From the NCBI GenBank assembly GCA_937915375.1, contig CALDMO010000013.1, forward strand, positions 27,824-91,823: 64,000 nt of DNA, read 5' to 3'. Under the pieces are notes generated by a model. It searched no databases. It saw nothing but the letters and a program-made list of their open reading frames with translations, and was not told the DNA's origin. Source of the stretch: an uncultured Marvinbryantia sp. GTDB taxonomy: Bacteria > Bacillota > Clostridia > Lachnospirales > Lachnospiraceae. The position numbers and the translations under genes are program-made. Shown here one piece after another: positions 34,842-43,898 of the stretch. Each line of letters starts with the position of its first letter. Position 1 is the first letter of the stretch.

Positions 34842-35750
34842 TTACAATTTTAAATTTGCAAACAACGAGCCAAGCGTTGTAGAAACTGCTTCACTCTGCG
34901 GCAGCTCAATTTCCTCTTCCTGAATCTCTTCTGCTGCCACATCCTGCAGCGCTTTCATGCTCAAGCTCAATTTGCCATCCTTAACCGCGATTACTTTTAC
35001 CTTTACCGTATCGCCCACTTTTAATACCGCCGCCGGTGTTTTAATCCTCTTTTCACTAATCTGGGAAATATGTACCAGACCAGTCAGTCCGTTACCCAGA
35101 TTTACAAATACGCCGTACGGCTGCAGAGTTTCCACCACGCCTTCCGTCACTAGCCCAACTGTCACATTGGAAATTCTGGTCTTCTTCTCTTCTGCTTCAC
35201 GTTCACGCAAAATCTCTTTTGCAGAAAGCACCAGTTTTTTATCTTCTTCATCCACATTAATTACACGGACCTTGATTTCTCTGCCAAGCCATTCGTTCGT
35301 ATCTTCCACATAATTCAAAGACAGTTTCGACGCCGGGATAAATCCGCGAATACCTTCCACATAAGCGACCACACCTGCATTTACCGCGCCTGCCACCTTC
35401 ACTGTAATGTTTGTCTGATCCTCCTGCAGCGCTTTTAACTTGTCCCAAGCCAACACATCATTTGCTTCTTTTCTGGAAAGCATAATCTGTCCCTGTCCAC
35501 CGTCTCTTCTAACAACTGTTGCAGAAATCTCATCTCCCACATGCACTTCTTCTTTCAGATTAAAAGTCGGATCATCGGAATAATCCTCTCTGCGGATCAC
35601 TCCTTCGGTATAATATTTCAGATCCAGTGTAACCTCCGTATCTGTCACCGAAATAACCGTTCCAGTGATGATATCACCCTCATGAATTGTTTTTAAAGAA
35701 GCAGTCAGCTCCTCCTCGAAATCTGCCATTGTTACTTTGTTTTCTTCCAT
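34842..35750 (-). CDS. S1 RNA-binding domain protein (ribosomal protein S1-like)
   Basis: A 302-residue protein with three S1 domains: about residues 22-90 (GDIITGTVISVTDTEVTLDLKYYTEG), 105-175 (VKVAGAVNAGVVAYVEGIRGFIPAS) and 190-265 (GLVTEGVVETLQPYGVFVNLGNGLTGLVHISQIS). The acidic C-terminus (AAEEIQEEEIE) follows. Short S1-like proteins of this size are the usual S1 in Clostridia and aid mRNA binding or RNA processing. It lies upstream of ppaC with a 227-bp gap. Confidence 0.88.
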   Translation of the reverse strand: MEENKVTMADFEEELTASLKTIHEGDIITGTVISVTDTEVTLDLKYYTEGVIRREDYSDDPTFNLKEEVHVGDEISATVVRRDGGQGQIMLSRKEANDVLAWDKLKALQEDQTNITVKVAGAVNAGVVAYVEGIRGFIPASKLSLNYVEDTNEWLGREIKVRVINVDEEDKKLVLSAKEILREREAEEKKTRISNVTVGLVTEGVVETLQPYGVFVNLGNGLTGLVHISQISEKRIKTPAAVLKVGDTVKVKVIAVKDGKLSLSMKALQDVAAEEIQEEEIELPQSEAVSTTLGSLFANLKL

Positions 35751-35809
35751 GGTGCATTACCCTCCTGTTTTTGCGTTCTGCTAAAAGTATAACACCACAG
35801 CGTGTTCTT

Positions 35810-37945
35810 TTACAACTCCAGTTTTTCCTTCAAGGCAAATTCCTCCGCCATATCAAATGCCAGAATCTGATCGGCGTCTGCCAAATAGAATGTATCCTCA
35901 ATATAAAGTCCGCGCGTATCCTCATACCAGCCGTAGCTGCCGTCTTCGCCCTGGTTCATGTTATAAGTCAGCAGGTTAGCAAAGCCCTGCTCCTCATCAT
36001 AGGTAAACACCAGATAATTCGCATCACACGCAAATCCAAACAGATTCTTTTCTGGATTGATCATAATTGCCTTATAATTATAAAGTCCCGGACAATTATT
36101 CGCATCCTTTAGTACAAATCGTTTCTCCTCCCTAACATTTTCCGGATCGGAAATATCGAACATGGACAACTTCATACCAGTTGTAATGCCCGTTTTCGGA
36201 TCGGCATCATAGCCAATGCCAAGCAGCCTGTCCTTTCCGTAAAAATGCAGGTAAGAAGAAAAACCGTCAATCTTCAAAGCACCGATGATCTGCGGATTTT
36301 CCGGATCAGAAAGATCTACGGAAAAGAGCGGATCTGTCTGGCGGAAGGTCACAAAATAGCCGGTATCGCCCATAAATCTGGCACTGCGTATGGTCTCATC
36401 CGGCGCGATGTCCGCGATCTTTCCGACCAGCTTCATCTGCCCGTCATAGACATAAAGCGCATTTGTTTCCGTGCTGTCTGTCAGCGTGGTAGCCAGCACA
36501 CGCAAGTAACCGTTATATTCATCAATGGAAAATGTATCGTTGAGATAGCCTTTAAATTCACAGCTTCCCACACCTTTGATCTCACCATTTTTATAGGAAA
36601 ATTTTAGTATTTCCGTCATATCACCGTTGCCAGTGTGCCAGCTGCGGCTGCAGATATAAATACTTTCGCTGCTGACATAGAAATGTTCCACACCAGATAC
36701 AACTGCCTTACTGTTTTTGATCTTATCCGGTGTGCCGGTGTTTACAGAGCCAATCACCAGATAGGATGTATCCTGCAGGGTTTCCGGTACATAAATCTGC
36801 TCCGCCGTCATACTCTCGCCGTTTACCAGCGGCATGATGCGGCTGTCATCCTGAGAATCGCCGATCTGCGGACAAAATTCCGTAAACAGATAAATATCAT
36901 TCCCAGTCTTGCGGCTGCTCTTGTAATACCCCTCCTGCTCCGCGCTTCCCAAAAGCTTCGGTGCCGTACGGTCAGAAATATCGTAAGTCAAAACTCGTGC
37001 GTAATCATAATATTCGGTTGTATATACGTCTTGCGATTCTTCTTTCATCGCCGAGCGGCTGCCGCCTGTCACAAGAATCATCGTATCGCCGTCAATATAC
37101 AAATCTCGGATCGATTCGCTCAAATTGTCTGACTCCACTGCCGTGATCTCCGTCAGCTCCGTACCGTCTGCCTGCACGATCCGTACAGAACTGCCGCGGC
37201 GGATAATATACAAATACTCCCCATCTGTTTTCACGATATCACTCTCATCCACAGCAGAATCTCGCAAATTCGTCTGTGAAAAATCGCTTCCCCCGTAGCC
37301 TTTTTCCGTACTGCCCATATCATACTCCGCCGCCGAATCCTCCGCGATTTCCAGTGTCTGTGGACCTCTGGCATAATTCAGCAGCATGTCATTTTCATCC
37401 ATGTAATCCTTCAGTTTCGCATAAAGAACGTCGCTGCTGCCAACATTCTCCAATCCTTCGGCTTTATCTGTCATACGGTTCTTTTTCGCGTTTTTGTTTT
37501 CTTCCACGGTTTCTTTTGACGCTTCCGTTCTATCTTCAGCTGTTTCCACAGCCGACATGCGCTCTGTCTCCGCTTCCATTTTCTCAACTGTCCTCACGGA
37601 CACAGAATGATTCTCCTTTTCCTGCTCCGTCTCTGTCTCTGCTACCAGAACAGCCTCTCCCCTGCCGTCCGTCATTCCCTGTGTCACTCCTACCCGATGC
37701 CCGGCCGCAAATACAAGTACCACCGCTGCCGCAGCTTCCAACGTCCGCAGCAGATATCTGCGCCGTTTTTTCTTTGCAAATGCTTCGGATACCACGTTTG
37801 TTTCCCTCTCACACTTTTCCTGCGCCTGATCACGCATGCTCTTCTCTTCCAACATTTTCTGAATATTTTCCGGCGAAAGAGACTCCGGCACTGAAATATC
37901 ATCCGCTGACTTTCCAATCCTATCCAACCATTTCTTTTCGTCCAT
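35810..37945 (-). CDS. Membrane-anchored beta-propeller protein, probable anti-sigma factor
   Basis: A 711-residue protein starting at 37945 (GAGGAGG upstream; a longer reading has no ribosome site). The first 65 residues are cytoplasmic, charged and helical (MDEKKWLDRIGKSADDISVPE), then a basic stop-transfer motif and one transmembrane helix (about 66-84). A low-complexity Glu/Thr linker leads to a large extracytoplasmic domain of the secreted beta-propeller family (PF09826), with repeats such as GDTMILVTGGSRS, GYLRVLATTLTDS and FGFACDANYLVFTY. It lies 85 bp after an ECF sigma gene. The topology fits a sigma-inhibiting sensor, an inference. Confidence 0.82.
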   Translation of the reverse strand: MDEKKWLDRIGKSADDISVPESLSPENIQKMLEEKSMRDQAQEKCERETNVVSEAFAKKKRRRYLLRTLEAAAAVVLVFAAGHRVGVTQGMTDGRGEAVLVAETETEQEKENHSVSVRTVEKMEAETERMSAVETAEDRTEASKETVEENKNAKKNRMTDKAEGLENVGSSDVLYAKLKDYMDENDMLLNYARGPQTLEIAEDSAAEYDMGSTEKGYGGSDFSQTNLRDSAVDESDIVKTDGEYLYIIRRGSSVRIVQADGTELTEITAVESDNLSESIRDLYIDGDTMILVTGGSRSAMKEESQDVYTTEYYDYARVLTYDISDRTAPKLLGSAEQEGYYKSSRKTGNDIYLFTEFCPQIGDSQDDSRIMPLVNGESMTAEQIYVPETLQDTSYLVIGSVNTGTPDKIKNSKAVVSGVEHFYVSSESIYICSRSWHTGNGDMTEILKFSYKNGEIKGVGSCEFKGYLNDTFSIDEYNGYLRVLATTLTDSTETNALYVYDGQMKLVGKIADIAPDETIRSARFMGDTGYFVTFRQTDPLFSVDLSDPENPQIIGALKIDGFSSYLHFYGKDRLLGIGYDADPKTGITTGMKLSMFDISDPENVREEKRFVLKDANNCPGLYNYKAIMINPEKNLFGFACDANYLVFTYDEEQGFANLLTYNMNQGEDGSYGWYEDTRGLYIEDTFYLADADQILAFDMAEEFALKEKLEL

Positions 37946-38030
37946 TTTCTGCTCCTCCTCAATGTAATCCGAATCCGCCTGCAGATTTCTGTCTGCGGCG
38001 GACGTTGCAGCAAGCGCTTTGATATGCACG

Positions 38031-38534
38031 CTACAAAGTAAGATACCGCTCCATCTTTTCCAAAGCCCGCTTCTGCCGCGAACGCACCGTATTGTCGTTC
38101 ATCTGCAGCGCCTCGCCAATTTCACGGCTGCTGTAACCGCCAAAAATACGCAGCGAAAGAATCATACGTTCCTCATCATCCAGTTTCGCATAAGCATTTC
38201 TGACATCCAGATTTTCCTCCGTATCCCCGGAATCCGCACAGAAATCTTCCGGCAATTCCTCCGTCCTATTTATATATTCTTTTAATTTTCTCCGGCATTT
38301 ATTTGATAAAATCCTGAAAATCCAGCTGGAAAACGCTTCTTCCTGGCGCAGCGTGCCAATCTGTGCCCAGGCATCCACCACCGTATCGCTCACCGCATCC
38401 TCCGCATCATGGCTGTTTTTTAATGTATACAGCGCCATGCGGTAAAGGCTCTGATAAATACCACGATATAGTTCTGCAAAGGATGCCACGTCCCCCGCTT
38501 TTGCCTGCCTCACTAACATTATCTGTTGTTCCAT
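38031..38534 (-). CDS. RNA polymerase ECF sigma factor
   Basis: A 167-residue sigma-70 family protein. Region 2 has SFAELYRGIYQSLYRMALYTLKNSHDAEDAVSDTVVDAW and region 4 ERMILSLRIFGGYSSREIGEALQMNDNTVRSRQKRALEKM. The start at 38534 has GAGGA at proper spacing; an ATG 6 bp earlier is too close. ECF factors activate envelope-stress or related regulons and are held by a membrane anti-sigma factor. The adjacent propeller protein is the obvious candidate. It probably autoregulates. Confidence 0.92.
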   Translation of the reverse strand: MEQQIMLVRQAKAGDVASFAELYRGIYQSLYRMALYTLKNSHDAEDAVSDTVVDAWAQIGTLRQEEAFSSWIFRILSNKCRRKLKEYINRTEELPEDFCADSGDTEENLDVRNAYAKLDDEERMILSLRIFGGYSSREIGEALQMNDNTVRSRQKRALEKMERYLTL

Positions 38535-38648
38535 CGCCATTCCTCATTTCATCCTCTGTTTACTCGTTACATCTATATAGTGTCAGATTTCACGCGAACT
38601 GTTGCATGAGATCTGTATTTTTTCAAAAAGTTCGTTTTTTTATATCTG

Positions 38649-39578
38649 TTACTCAATAAAGTGATACCAATATCCAAACGTCGACTCTGTTTCCCTGTGT
38701 GTGTCCTCAAAATTCTGCTTTGAAACTTCCAGCCCTTCCATCCCGTTCTGCACTGCCTCCTTGAACATTGGAAAGCCGTACATCCGCGCCAGCTGGCGAT
38801 TCTGCATGTCACCGTACACACCCGGAATTGCCAACACGAAACGGCCGTTTTTATGGCGCCCCACCATTAAATGATGATATTTCGCCGCAGCCTGCCGTAC
38901 AAACGGGCTCTGCGAATAACTCCACTGTGATTCTCCCAAAAATGGAATATCCTTCGGCGCAATCTGAAGACATTCACAGATTTCCTCATCCGCAAACACC
39001 TGCATCGCCGGATAATGATAACAAAACTGATGCCACCGCCCCGCAAGCGAATGATCCGGTTCTTTCTCAGCCTGTACGCATGCCTGCTCCGCTGCAAGCT
39101 CCGGCACATTCTGTTCTTGAATCGGCAGTGCTTCTGTCAACTGTCCTTCTTTTTGCTGCTCTTCTTCCACATGCTTCTCTTTCCGCGGCAGTTCTGTAAC
39201 AAATTGCTCCAGATCAACCGGTTCGTCATCCCAGATTGTTATGTACGTCTCATTCTCCAATCCAGTCAGCCAGATTCCGCACACCTGCTGCGTCGTATAT
39301 ACCGTATCTGCAAAGCTCTGCGCCGGGGTTGCCGTTTGAAAATCACAGGACTTTCCTTTTTCTGCTGTTTCTCCCAGCATCAGTCCCAGCAAGTACGCCC
39401 CTTCCCGCACAAAACCATAAACTTTCAGGGGCTGCCTCTCCTGCCCGCTTCGTTCCAAATGCATCTGCAGACGGCAGATATTTCCCCGGATTTCCGCCTT
39501 TACATACCCGCAGTTCCTTCCTTTTTTTCCATTCATATAACGATAAATATAAGAAATAAAACGACGATATTCTGGCAT
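38649..39578 (-). CDS. Uncharacterised protein (DUF6128-like)
   Basis: A 309-residue soluble protein without signal or membrane segment. The N-terminal half (MPEYRRFISYIYRYMNGKKGRNCGYVKAEIRG) and the C-terminal half (QFCYHYPAMQVFADEEICECLQIAPKDIPFL, FVLAIPGVYGDMQNRQLARMYGFPMF) look conserved. A Glu/Gln-rich linker joins them. It matches a Lachnospiraceae-restricted family of unknown function that I recall as DUF6128, so the name is tentative. It sits between the sigma locus and glgB and may be an independent gene. Confidence 0.6.
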   Translation of the reverse strand: MPEYRRFISYIYRYMNGKKGRNCGYVKAEIRGNICRLQMHLERSGQERQPLKVYGFVREGAYLLGLMLGETAEKGKSCDFQTATPAQSFADTVYTTQQVCGIWLTGLENETYITIWDDEPVDLEQFVTELPRKEKHVEEEQQKEGQLTEALPIQEQNVPELAAEQACVQAEKEPDHSLAGRWHQFCYHYPAMQVFADEEICECLQIAPKDIPFLGESQWSYSQSPFVRQAAAKYHHLMVGRHKNGRFVLAIPGVYGDMQNRQLARMYGFPMFKEAVQNGMEGLEVSKQNFEDTHRETESTFGYWYHFIE

Positions 39579-39638
39579 CTACTCACTCCATGTTTCCATT
39601 TACATAAGTATATGCCAGAATATCGTTTTCATGTCTTA

Positions 39639-41675
39639 CTATCTTTTCTTTGCACTCGTTTTCTTTGCGCCTGTTTTCTTTACACCCGTCTTCTTTGCAG
39701 ATGTTGTTTTCTGTACCCGTTTTGCATAGCGAAATACTGCCGTGCCATAAGCCGGAAGATCAAACTCCAGATAATATGGTTTTCCATCACACTTGCCTTT
39801 CTTTGCGCGAATGGAAACCGGAATTTCACCGCCATTGCCACCATACTGTTTTTCATCGCTGTTAAGCACCAGTTTATAAACACCGCTCTGCGGTACGCCA
39901 ACCCGATAACTTTCACGTGCCACTGGCGTAAAATTAATCGCAAACACCAGATTGCTCTTTCCGTCCGCAGAATGACGGATAAAACTGTACAGGCTTCTGG
40001 TATTATCATCTGCGTTAATCCACTCAAAACCTTCCCAGCTGCGATCCATGCTGTACATTGCCGAATCTTCCTTATATAAATGAAGCAGCGTTTTCACGTA
40101 ATGCTGGAACTGCTGATGTTTTTCTTCTCCAAGCAGATACCAGTCCAACTCGCGCGCCTCACTCCACTCCTGAAACTGCGCAAATTCCTGTCCCATAAAC
40201 AGCAGTTTTTTGCCCGGATGTCCCATCATATAAGAATAACCCGCCTTCAGATTCGCAAACTTATCATCGTAAAGCCCCGGCATCTTATTGATCATCGAAC
40301 ACTTCAAATGGACAACCTCATCATGTGACAGCACAAGAATAAAGTTCTCAGAAAACGCGTAGGTCAGGGAAAAAGTCATTTTGTTATGATTATAGCTGCG
40401 GAAATACGGATCCAACTTCATGTAATCAAGAAAATCATGCATCCAGCCCATATTCCATTTCAATGTAAAACCAAGACCGCCGTCCTTCGGATGTCCCGTC
40501 ACCATCGGCCAAGCCGTCGATTCCTCCGCGATCATCAGCACGCCCTGATTTCTTCCCTGCACTACCGTATTTAAATGACGGAAAAATTCAATTGCTTCCA
40601 GATTTTTATTTTCTCCGTATTTATTTGCCACCCACTGTCCGTCTTGGCGGCCATAGTCCAGATACAGCATCGAAGCCACTGCGTCCACACGCAGACCATC
40701 CACATGGAAGTGTTCTACCCAAAAAAGCGCGTTCGCGATCAGGAAATTGCTTACTTCATTTTTACCATAATCAAATACTTTTGTACCCCAATCCGGATGC
40801 TCTCCTTTACGCGGATCTGCATACTCATATAATGCCTGACCATCAAAATCTGCCAGACCGAACGCATCTTTGGGAAAATGCGCCGGAACCCAGTCCAAGA
40901 TCACACCGATGCCGTTCTGATGAAAATAATCTACCATGTAAGCAAAATCTTCCGGCGTACCATAACGGGAAGTCGGCGCATAATAACCCGTCACCTGATA
41001 TCCCCAGGAACCGTCAAACGGATGCTCGGCAATCCCCATTAACTCCACATGGGTATAACCCATCTCTTTTACATAAGCCGTCAAACGTTCCGCAAATTCG
41101 CGGTAATTATAGAACCCCTCCGGATTTTCTTCCGTTCCCGAATGCTTCATCCAGGAACCCGGATGCACTTCATAAACAGACATCGGCATTTCGTCAATGT
41201 TCTGTTCCTGACGTTTTTTTATCCAGACGCTGTCATGCCACTTTAATTTTGAAATATCTACTATCTTAGAAGCTGTGCCCGGACGCAGCTCTGCATAATT
41301 TGCAAACGGATCTGCTTTATACAGTTTCCGGCCATCCTGCGTTGTAATCAGGTATTTATAAATCTCTCCAACGCCAAGCCCCTCCACGAACACCTCATAA
41401 AATCCCAGCGGTTCCAGCCGTGTCATCTCGCAGGCAGTCTCATCCCAGCCATTAAAATCTCCCACTAGATGAACGCACTTCGCATGCGGCGCCCATACAG
41501 CAAAATATACACCTTTTTTACCGCCGACTGTCGTCGGATGCGCACCTAGCTTTTTATAAATATCATAATGTGTTCCCTGTCCAAACAGATAATGGTCCAG
41601 ATCTCCTAAAAAAATCTCCTCCCGTTTTACAGAAAGCTCTTTTTTCTCTGTCTCTTTTTTGATATTTGTTTTCAT
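39639..41675 (-). CDS. glgB: 1,4-alpha-glucan branching enzyme with a Lys-rich tail
   Basis: A 678-residue GH13 enzyme that introduces alpha-1,6 branches into glycogen. An N-terminal CBM48 domain (VYFAVWAPHAKCVHLVGDFNGWDE) precedes the barrel with nucleophile in GLRVDAVASMLYLDY, acid/base Glu in MIAEESTAWP and LSHDEVVH. GGGAGGGAG lies just upstream. The C-terminus ends in an unusual tail of about 27 residues built on KKTGAKKTSAKKR-like repeats, absent from ordinary GlgB proteins. It lies 25 bp downstream of the GH13 gene in a TetR-led operon. Confidence 0.95.
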   Translation of the reverse strand: MKTNIKKETEKKELSVKREEIFLGDLDHYLFGQGTHYDIYKKLGAHPTTVGGKKGVYFAVWAPHAKCVHLVGDFNGWDETACEMTRLEPLGFYEVFVEGLGVGEIYKYLITTQDGRKLYKADPFANYAELRPGTASKIVDISKLKWHDSVWIKKRQEQNIDEMPMSVYEVHPGSWMKHSGTEENPEGFYNYREFAERLTAYVKEMGYTHVELMGIAEHPFDGSWGYQVTGYYAPTSRYGTPEDFAYMVDYFHQNGIGVILDWVPAHFPKDAFGLADFDGQALYEYADPRKGEHPDWGTKVFDYGKNEVSNFLIANALFWVEHFHVDGLRVDAVASMLYLDYGRQDGQWVANKYGENKNLEAIEFFRHLNTVVQGRNQGVLMIAEESTAWPMVTGHPKDGGLGFTLKWNMGWMHDFLDYMKLDPYFRSYNHNKMTFSLTYAFSENFILVLSHDEVVHLKCSMINKMPGLYDDKFANLKAGYSYMMGHPGKKLLFMGQEFAQFQEWSEARELDWYLLGEEKHQQFQHYVKTLLHLYKEDSAMYSMDRSWEGFEWINADDNTRSLYSFIRHSADGKSNLVFAINFTPVARESYRVGVPQSGVYKLVLNSDEKQYGGNGGEIPVSIRAKKGKCDGKPYYLEFDLPAYGTAVFRYAKRVQKTTSAKKTGVKKTGAKKTSAKKR

Positions 41676-41700
41676 ACCATTCTCCCTCCCACAACTTGTT

Positions 41701-43056
41701 TTACATATTTATTTTATAGATTTTTGCACCAGATGCTTCCAGATGTATCGAAACCTTCCCATTTTCAACTACCGTTTCCACACCGTCAAGAAAATCTGTC
41801 AATGTTCCCGCGTCAATCGGCAGTGGAACGGAAATGTCCGCCGGATTTTCATCATTATTAACTGCTACAAGGACTGCTTTATTTTCCTTTATTCTGGCAA
41901 ACGCATACTGCCGATTTGTTAAAAGCAATTCTCGATATTCACCGTCTGCCAGAACTTCATTTCCCTTACGAAGCTCACCCAGCTTTCGGATATGCGCCAA
42001 AAGTGTAGGATGCTGATTATTTTTCAAACATTCCTGCACACGCAGCGCCGGACGCAGCGGATCGTCATTTCCTCCTTCTTTACGGCCACCAACCCCGAAT
42101 TCACTTCCATAATAAATAGAAGGAATCCCCGGTAAGGTATATAAAAGCGTATAAACCGGAATCACATGCGCCTTGTGATTCAGTTTTGTCATAATGCGAT
42201 CCACATCATGATTGTCCACGAAAGAATACAGCTTTCTTCCTCTGTAAATACCTCCGTTCGCGTCAAACTCACGGCGGATCGTATGCGCAATCTCAAAGTA
42301 ATTATGATCGTTATGTCCGGAATACAACCCCTTATGCAGCTCATAATTTGTCACAGAATGCAGCACTTCATCATTCGCCCAGCGCGCATAATCTCCGTGG
42401 ATCACTTCACCCATCAGCCAGAAATCCTCTTTGAGCTGAGCCGTCATCCAGCGCATTTCCTTCATAAAATCAAAATCCAGGCAATCCGCACAGTCCAGAC
42501 GAATGCCGTCAATGTCAAACTCCGCGATCCAGAAACGGATCACATCAAACAAATAATCTTTTACTTCCCGTTCATACAGATTTAAATTTACCAATTCAAA
42601 ACAATTTCGCCACGCTTCATAGCCAAATCCGTCATTATACGGATTATTCCAACCAAAATTGATACCTTTATACCATTTACAATAGCGGGAATTTTCCCGA
42701 TTCTGCTGGATATCCCGAAACGCAAAAAACTCCCGTCCGGTGTGATTAAACACACCGTCCACGATCACTTTCATCCCAAGTGCATGTGCCTTTGTCACAA
42801 ACTGCTTAAAGTCCTCATTATCACCCAGACGGCGGTCTACCATGCGATAGTCCCGTGTATCATATCCATGTGTCGTCGATTCAAACAATGGTCCAATATA
42901 AATTGCTGTACAGCCGATATCCTGTAAATGCGGTAGCCATTCCCCCAGTTCGTCAAAACGATGCTCCGTCTGCTCCTGTTCATTTCTTTTTGCCGCTCCT
43001 ACCATACCGAGCGGATACATATGATAAAACACTGCTTCTTCATACCATTTACTCAT
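41701..43056 (-). CDS. GH13 alpha-amylase family enzyme
   Basis: A 451-residue cytoplasmic GH13 protein starting at 43056 (GGAGG 11 nt upstream). All catalytic motifs are present: VDGVFNHTG, nucleophile Asp in GIRLDCAD, acid/base Glu in LMGEVIHGD and transition-state Asp in FVDNHDVDR. LPGIPSIYYGSEFG follows. No N-terminal CBM is present, so it resembles small maltodextrin-acting amylases or cyclomaltodextrinases. It lies between the TetR regulator and glgB, so it probably handles oligosaccharides linked to glycogen turnover. Confidence 0.9.
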   Translation of the reverse strand: MSKWYEEAVFYHMYPLGMVGAAKRNEQEQTEHRFDELGEWLPHLQDIGCTAIYIGPLFESTTHGYDTRDYRMVDRRLGDNEDFKQFVTKAHALGMKVIVDGVFNHTGREFFAFRDIQQNRENSRYCKWYKGINFGWNNPYNDGFGYEAWRNCFELVNLNLYEREVKDYLFDVIRFWIAEFDIDGIRLDCADCLDFDFMKEMRWMTAQLKEDFWLMGEVIHGDYARWANDEVLHSVTNYELHKGLYSGHNDHNYFEIAHTIRREFDANGGIYRGRKLYSFVDNHDVDRIMTKLNHKAHVIPVYTLLYTLPGIPSIYYGSEFGVGGRKEGGNDDPLRPALRVQECLKNNQHPTLLAHIRKLGELRKGNEVLADGEYRELLLTNRQYAFARIKENKAVLVAVNNDENPADISVPLPIDAGTLTDFLDGVETVVENGKVSIHLEASGAKIYKINM

Positions 43057-43101
43057 CTTATATTCTGCCTCCGTTCTATAGAAATTTTTTGTCATACCTC
43101 T

Positions 43102-43701
43102 TTAAGAGAAAATACCATGCATAAACTGATGGATCAGACTATATTTTTTCTCCTCAGAAACCAGGATCGGTCCGTCCGCGTTATTTTGATACTCCATAAA
43201 CAAAATATAATGATTGATCAGCCCTAAAAAACCAATGGCAAACTGTTCCTGCCGACCGTTCATATTACCAAGCAGATATCCGGACTGAGCAAAAAACTGC
43301 ACAGTCATATCATACATTGCCTTCAAATATGGCCCAATTGCCCGATGCGTGTCGCTGTCTTTTGCCGAATAGCTCATGGACATAAACAACATATATGCTT
43401 TCTGATTCCCATTTACAAAGTTTATCAGTTCTGTCGTAAAACTATACAGCATTTCTTCCATTCCGCCGTATGTCCGACAGCTGCCCATCCCCAACACTTT
43501 TTCTGTCAATTCCCGACTGCGCTCCGCCAGCATTTCTTCCAGCAGTTTTTCCAGCAATCCATACTTACTTCCAAAATAGTGATAAAGCGTCGGCTTCGTA
43601 ACTCCCGCACTCTGGCAGATTTCCTGAATGCCGACTGCGTCATAGCCGCGGCGAAAAAATAACTCTAACGCACATTCCAATATCTTCTGACGATTTTCCA
43701 T
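43102..43701 (-). CDS. TetR/AcrR family transcriptional regulator
   Basis: A 199-residue regulator. The N-terminal helix-turn-helix RRGYDAVGIQEICQSAGVTKPTLYHYFGSKYGLLEKLL (residues 18-55) is the TetR type. The C-terminal ligand-binding half is all-helical and unassigned. It heads the operon with the GH13 amylase and glgB (45-bp gap). A perfect palindrome in its own promoter is the likely operator, so it probably represses itself and the operon until an oligosaccharide or metabolite is bound (inference). Confidence 0.9.
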   Translation of the reverse strand: MENRQKILECALELFFRRGYDAVGIQEICQSAGVTKPTLYHYFGSKYGLLEKLLEEMLAERSRELTEKVLGMGSCRTYGGMEEMLYSFTTELINFVNGNQKAYMLFMSMSYSAKDSDTHRAIGPYLKAMYDMTVQFFAQSGYLLGNMNGRQEQFAIGFLGLINHYILFMEYQNNADGPILVSEEKKYSLIHQFMHGIFS

Positions 43702-43786
43702 GACTGCCCACCAGCCTTCCTGAACCTGTCCTTTTCCCAGTATAAATCAAATAAATTTATAATTATTTTCTTCCTCTATAATATGA

Positions 43787-43819
43787 AACCAGTATACCGA
43801 ACGGTATACTGGTTGTCAA
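43787..43819 (-). promoter_or_regulatory. TetR-gene promoter with overlapping 12-bp-arm operator
   Basis: On the minus strand TTGACA and TATACT are spaced by 17 bp (43791-43819). A perfect palindrome, AACCAGTATACC and GGTATACTGGTT around a 4-bp centre (43787-43814), covers the spacer and the -10 box. Binding would block RNA polymerase, the classical TetR self-repression layout. Confidence 0.8.
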
Positions 43820-43898
43820 CTGCTTTTATAAGAATTTATTTCACTTTTCACTGTATCAAAAAGGACGCGCCTTACGGCACGTCCTCCTGCATACATTC

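Noticed and set aside
37276..38022. A long plus-strand frame of 248 codons opposite the propeller gene
   Set aside because: Pro/Ser/Leu-rich composition typical of an antisense shadow of a biased gene; no ribosome site.
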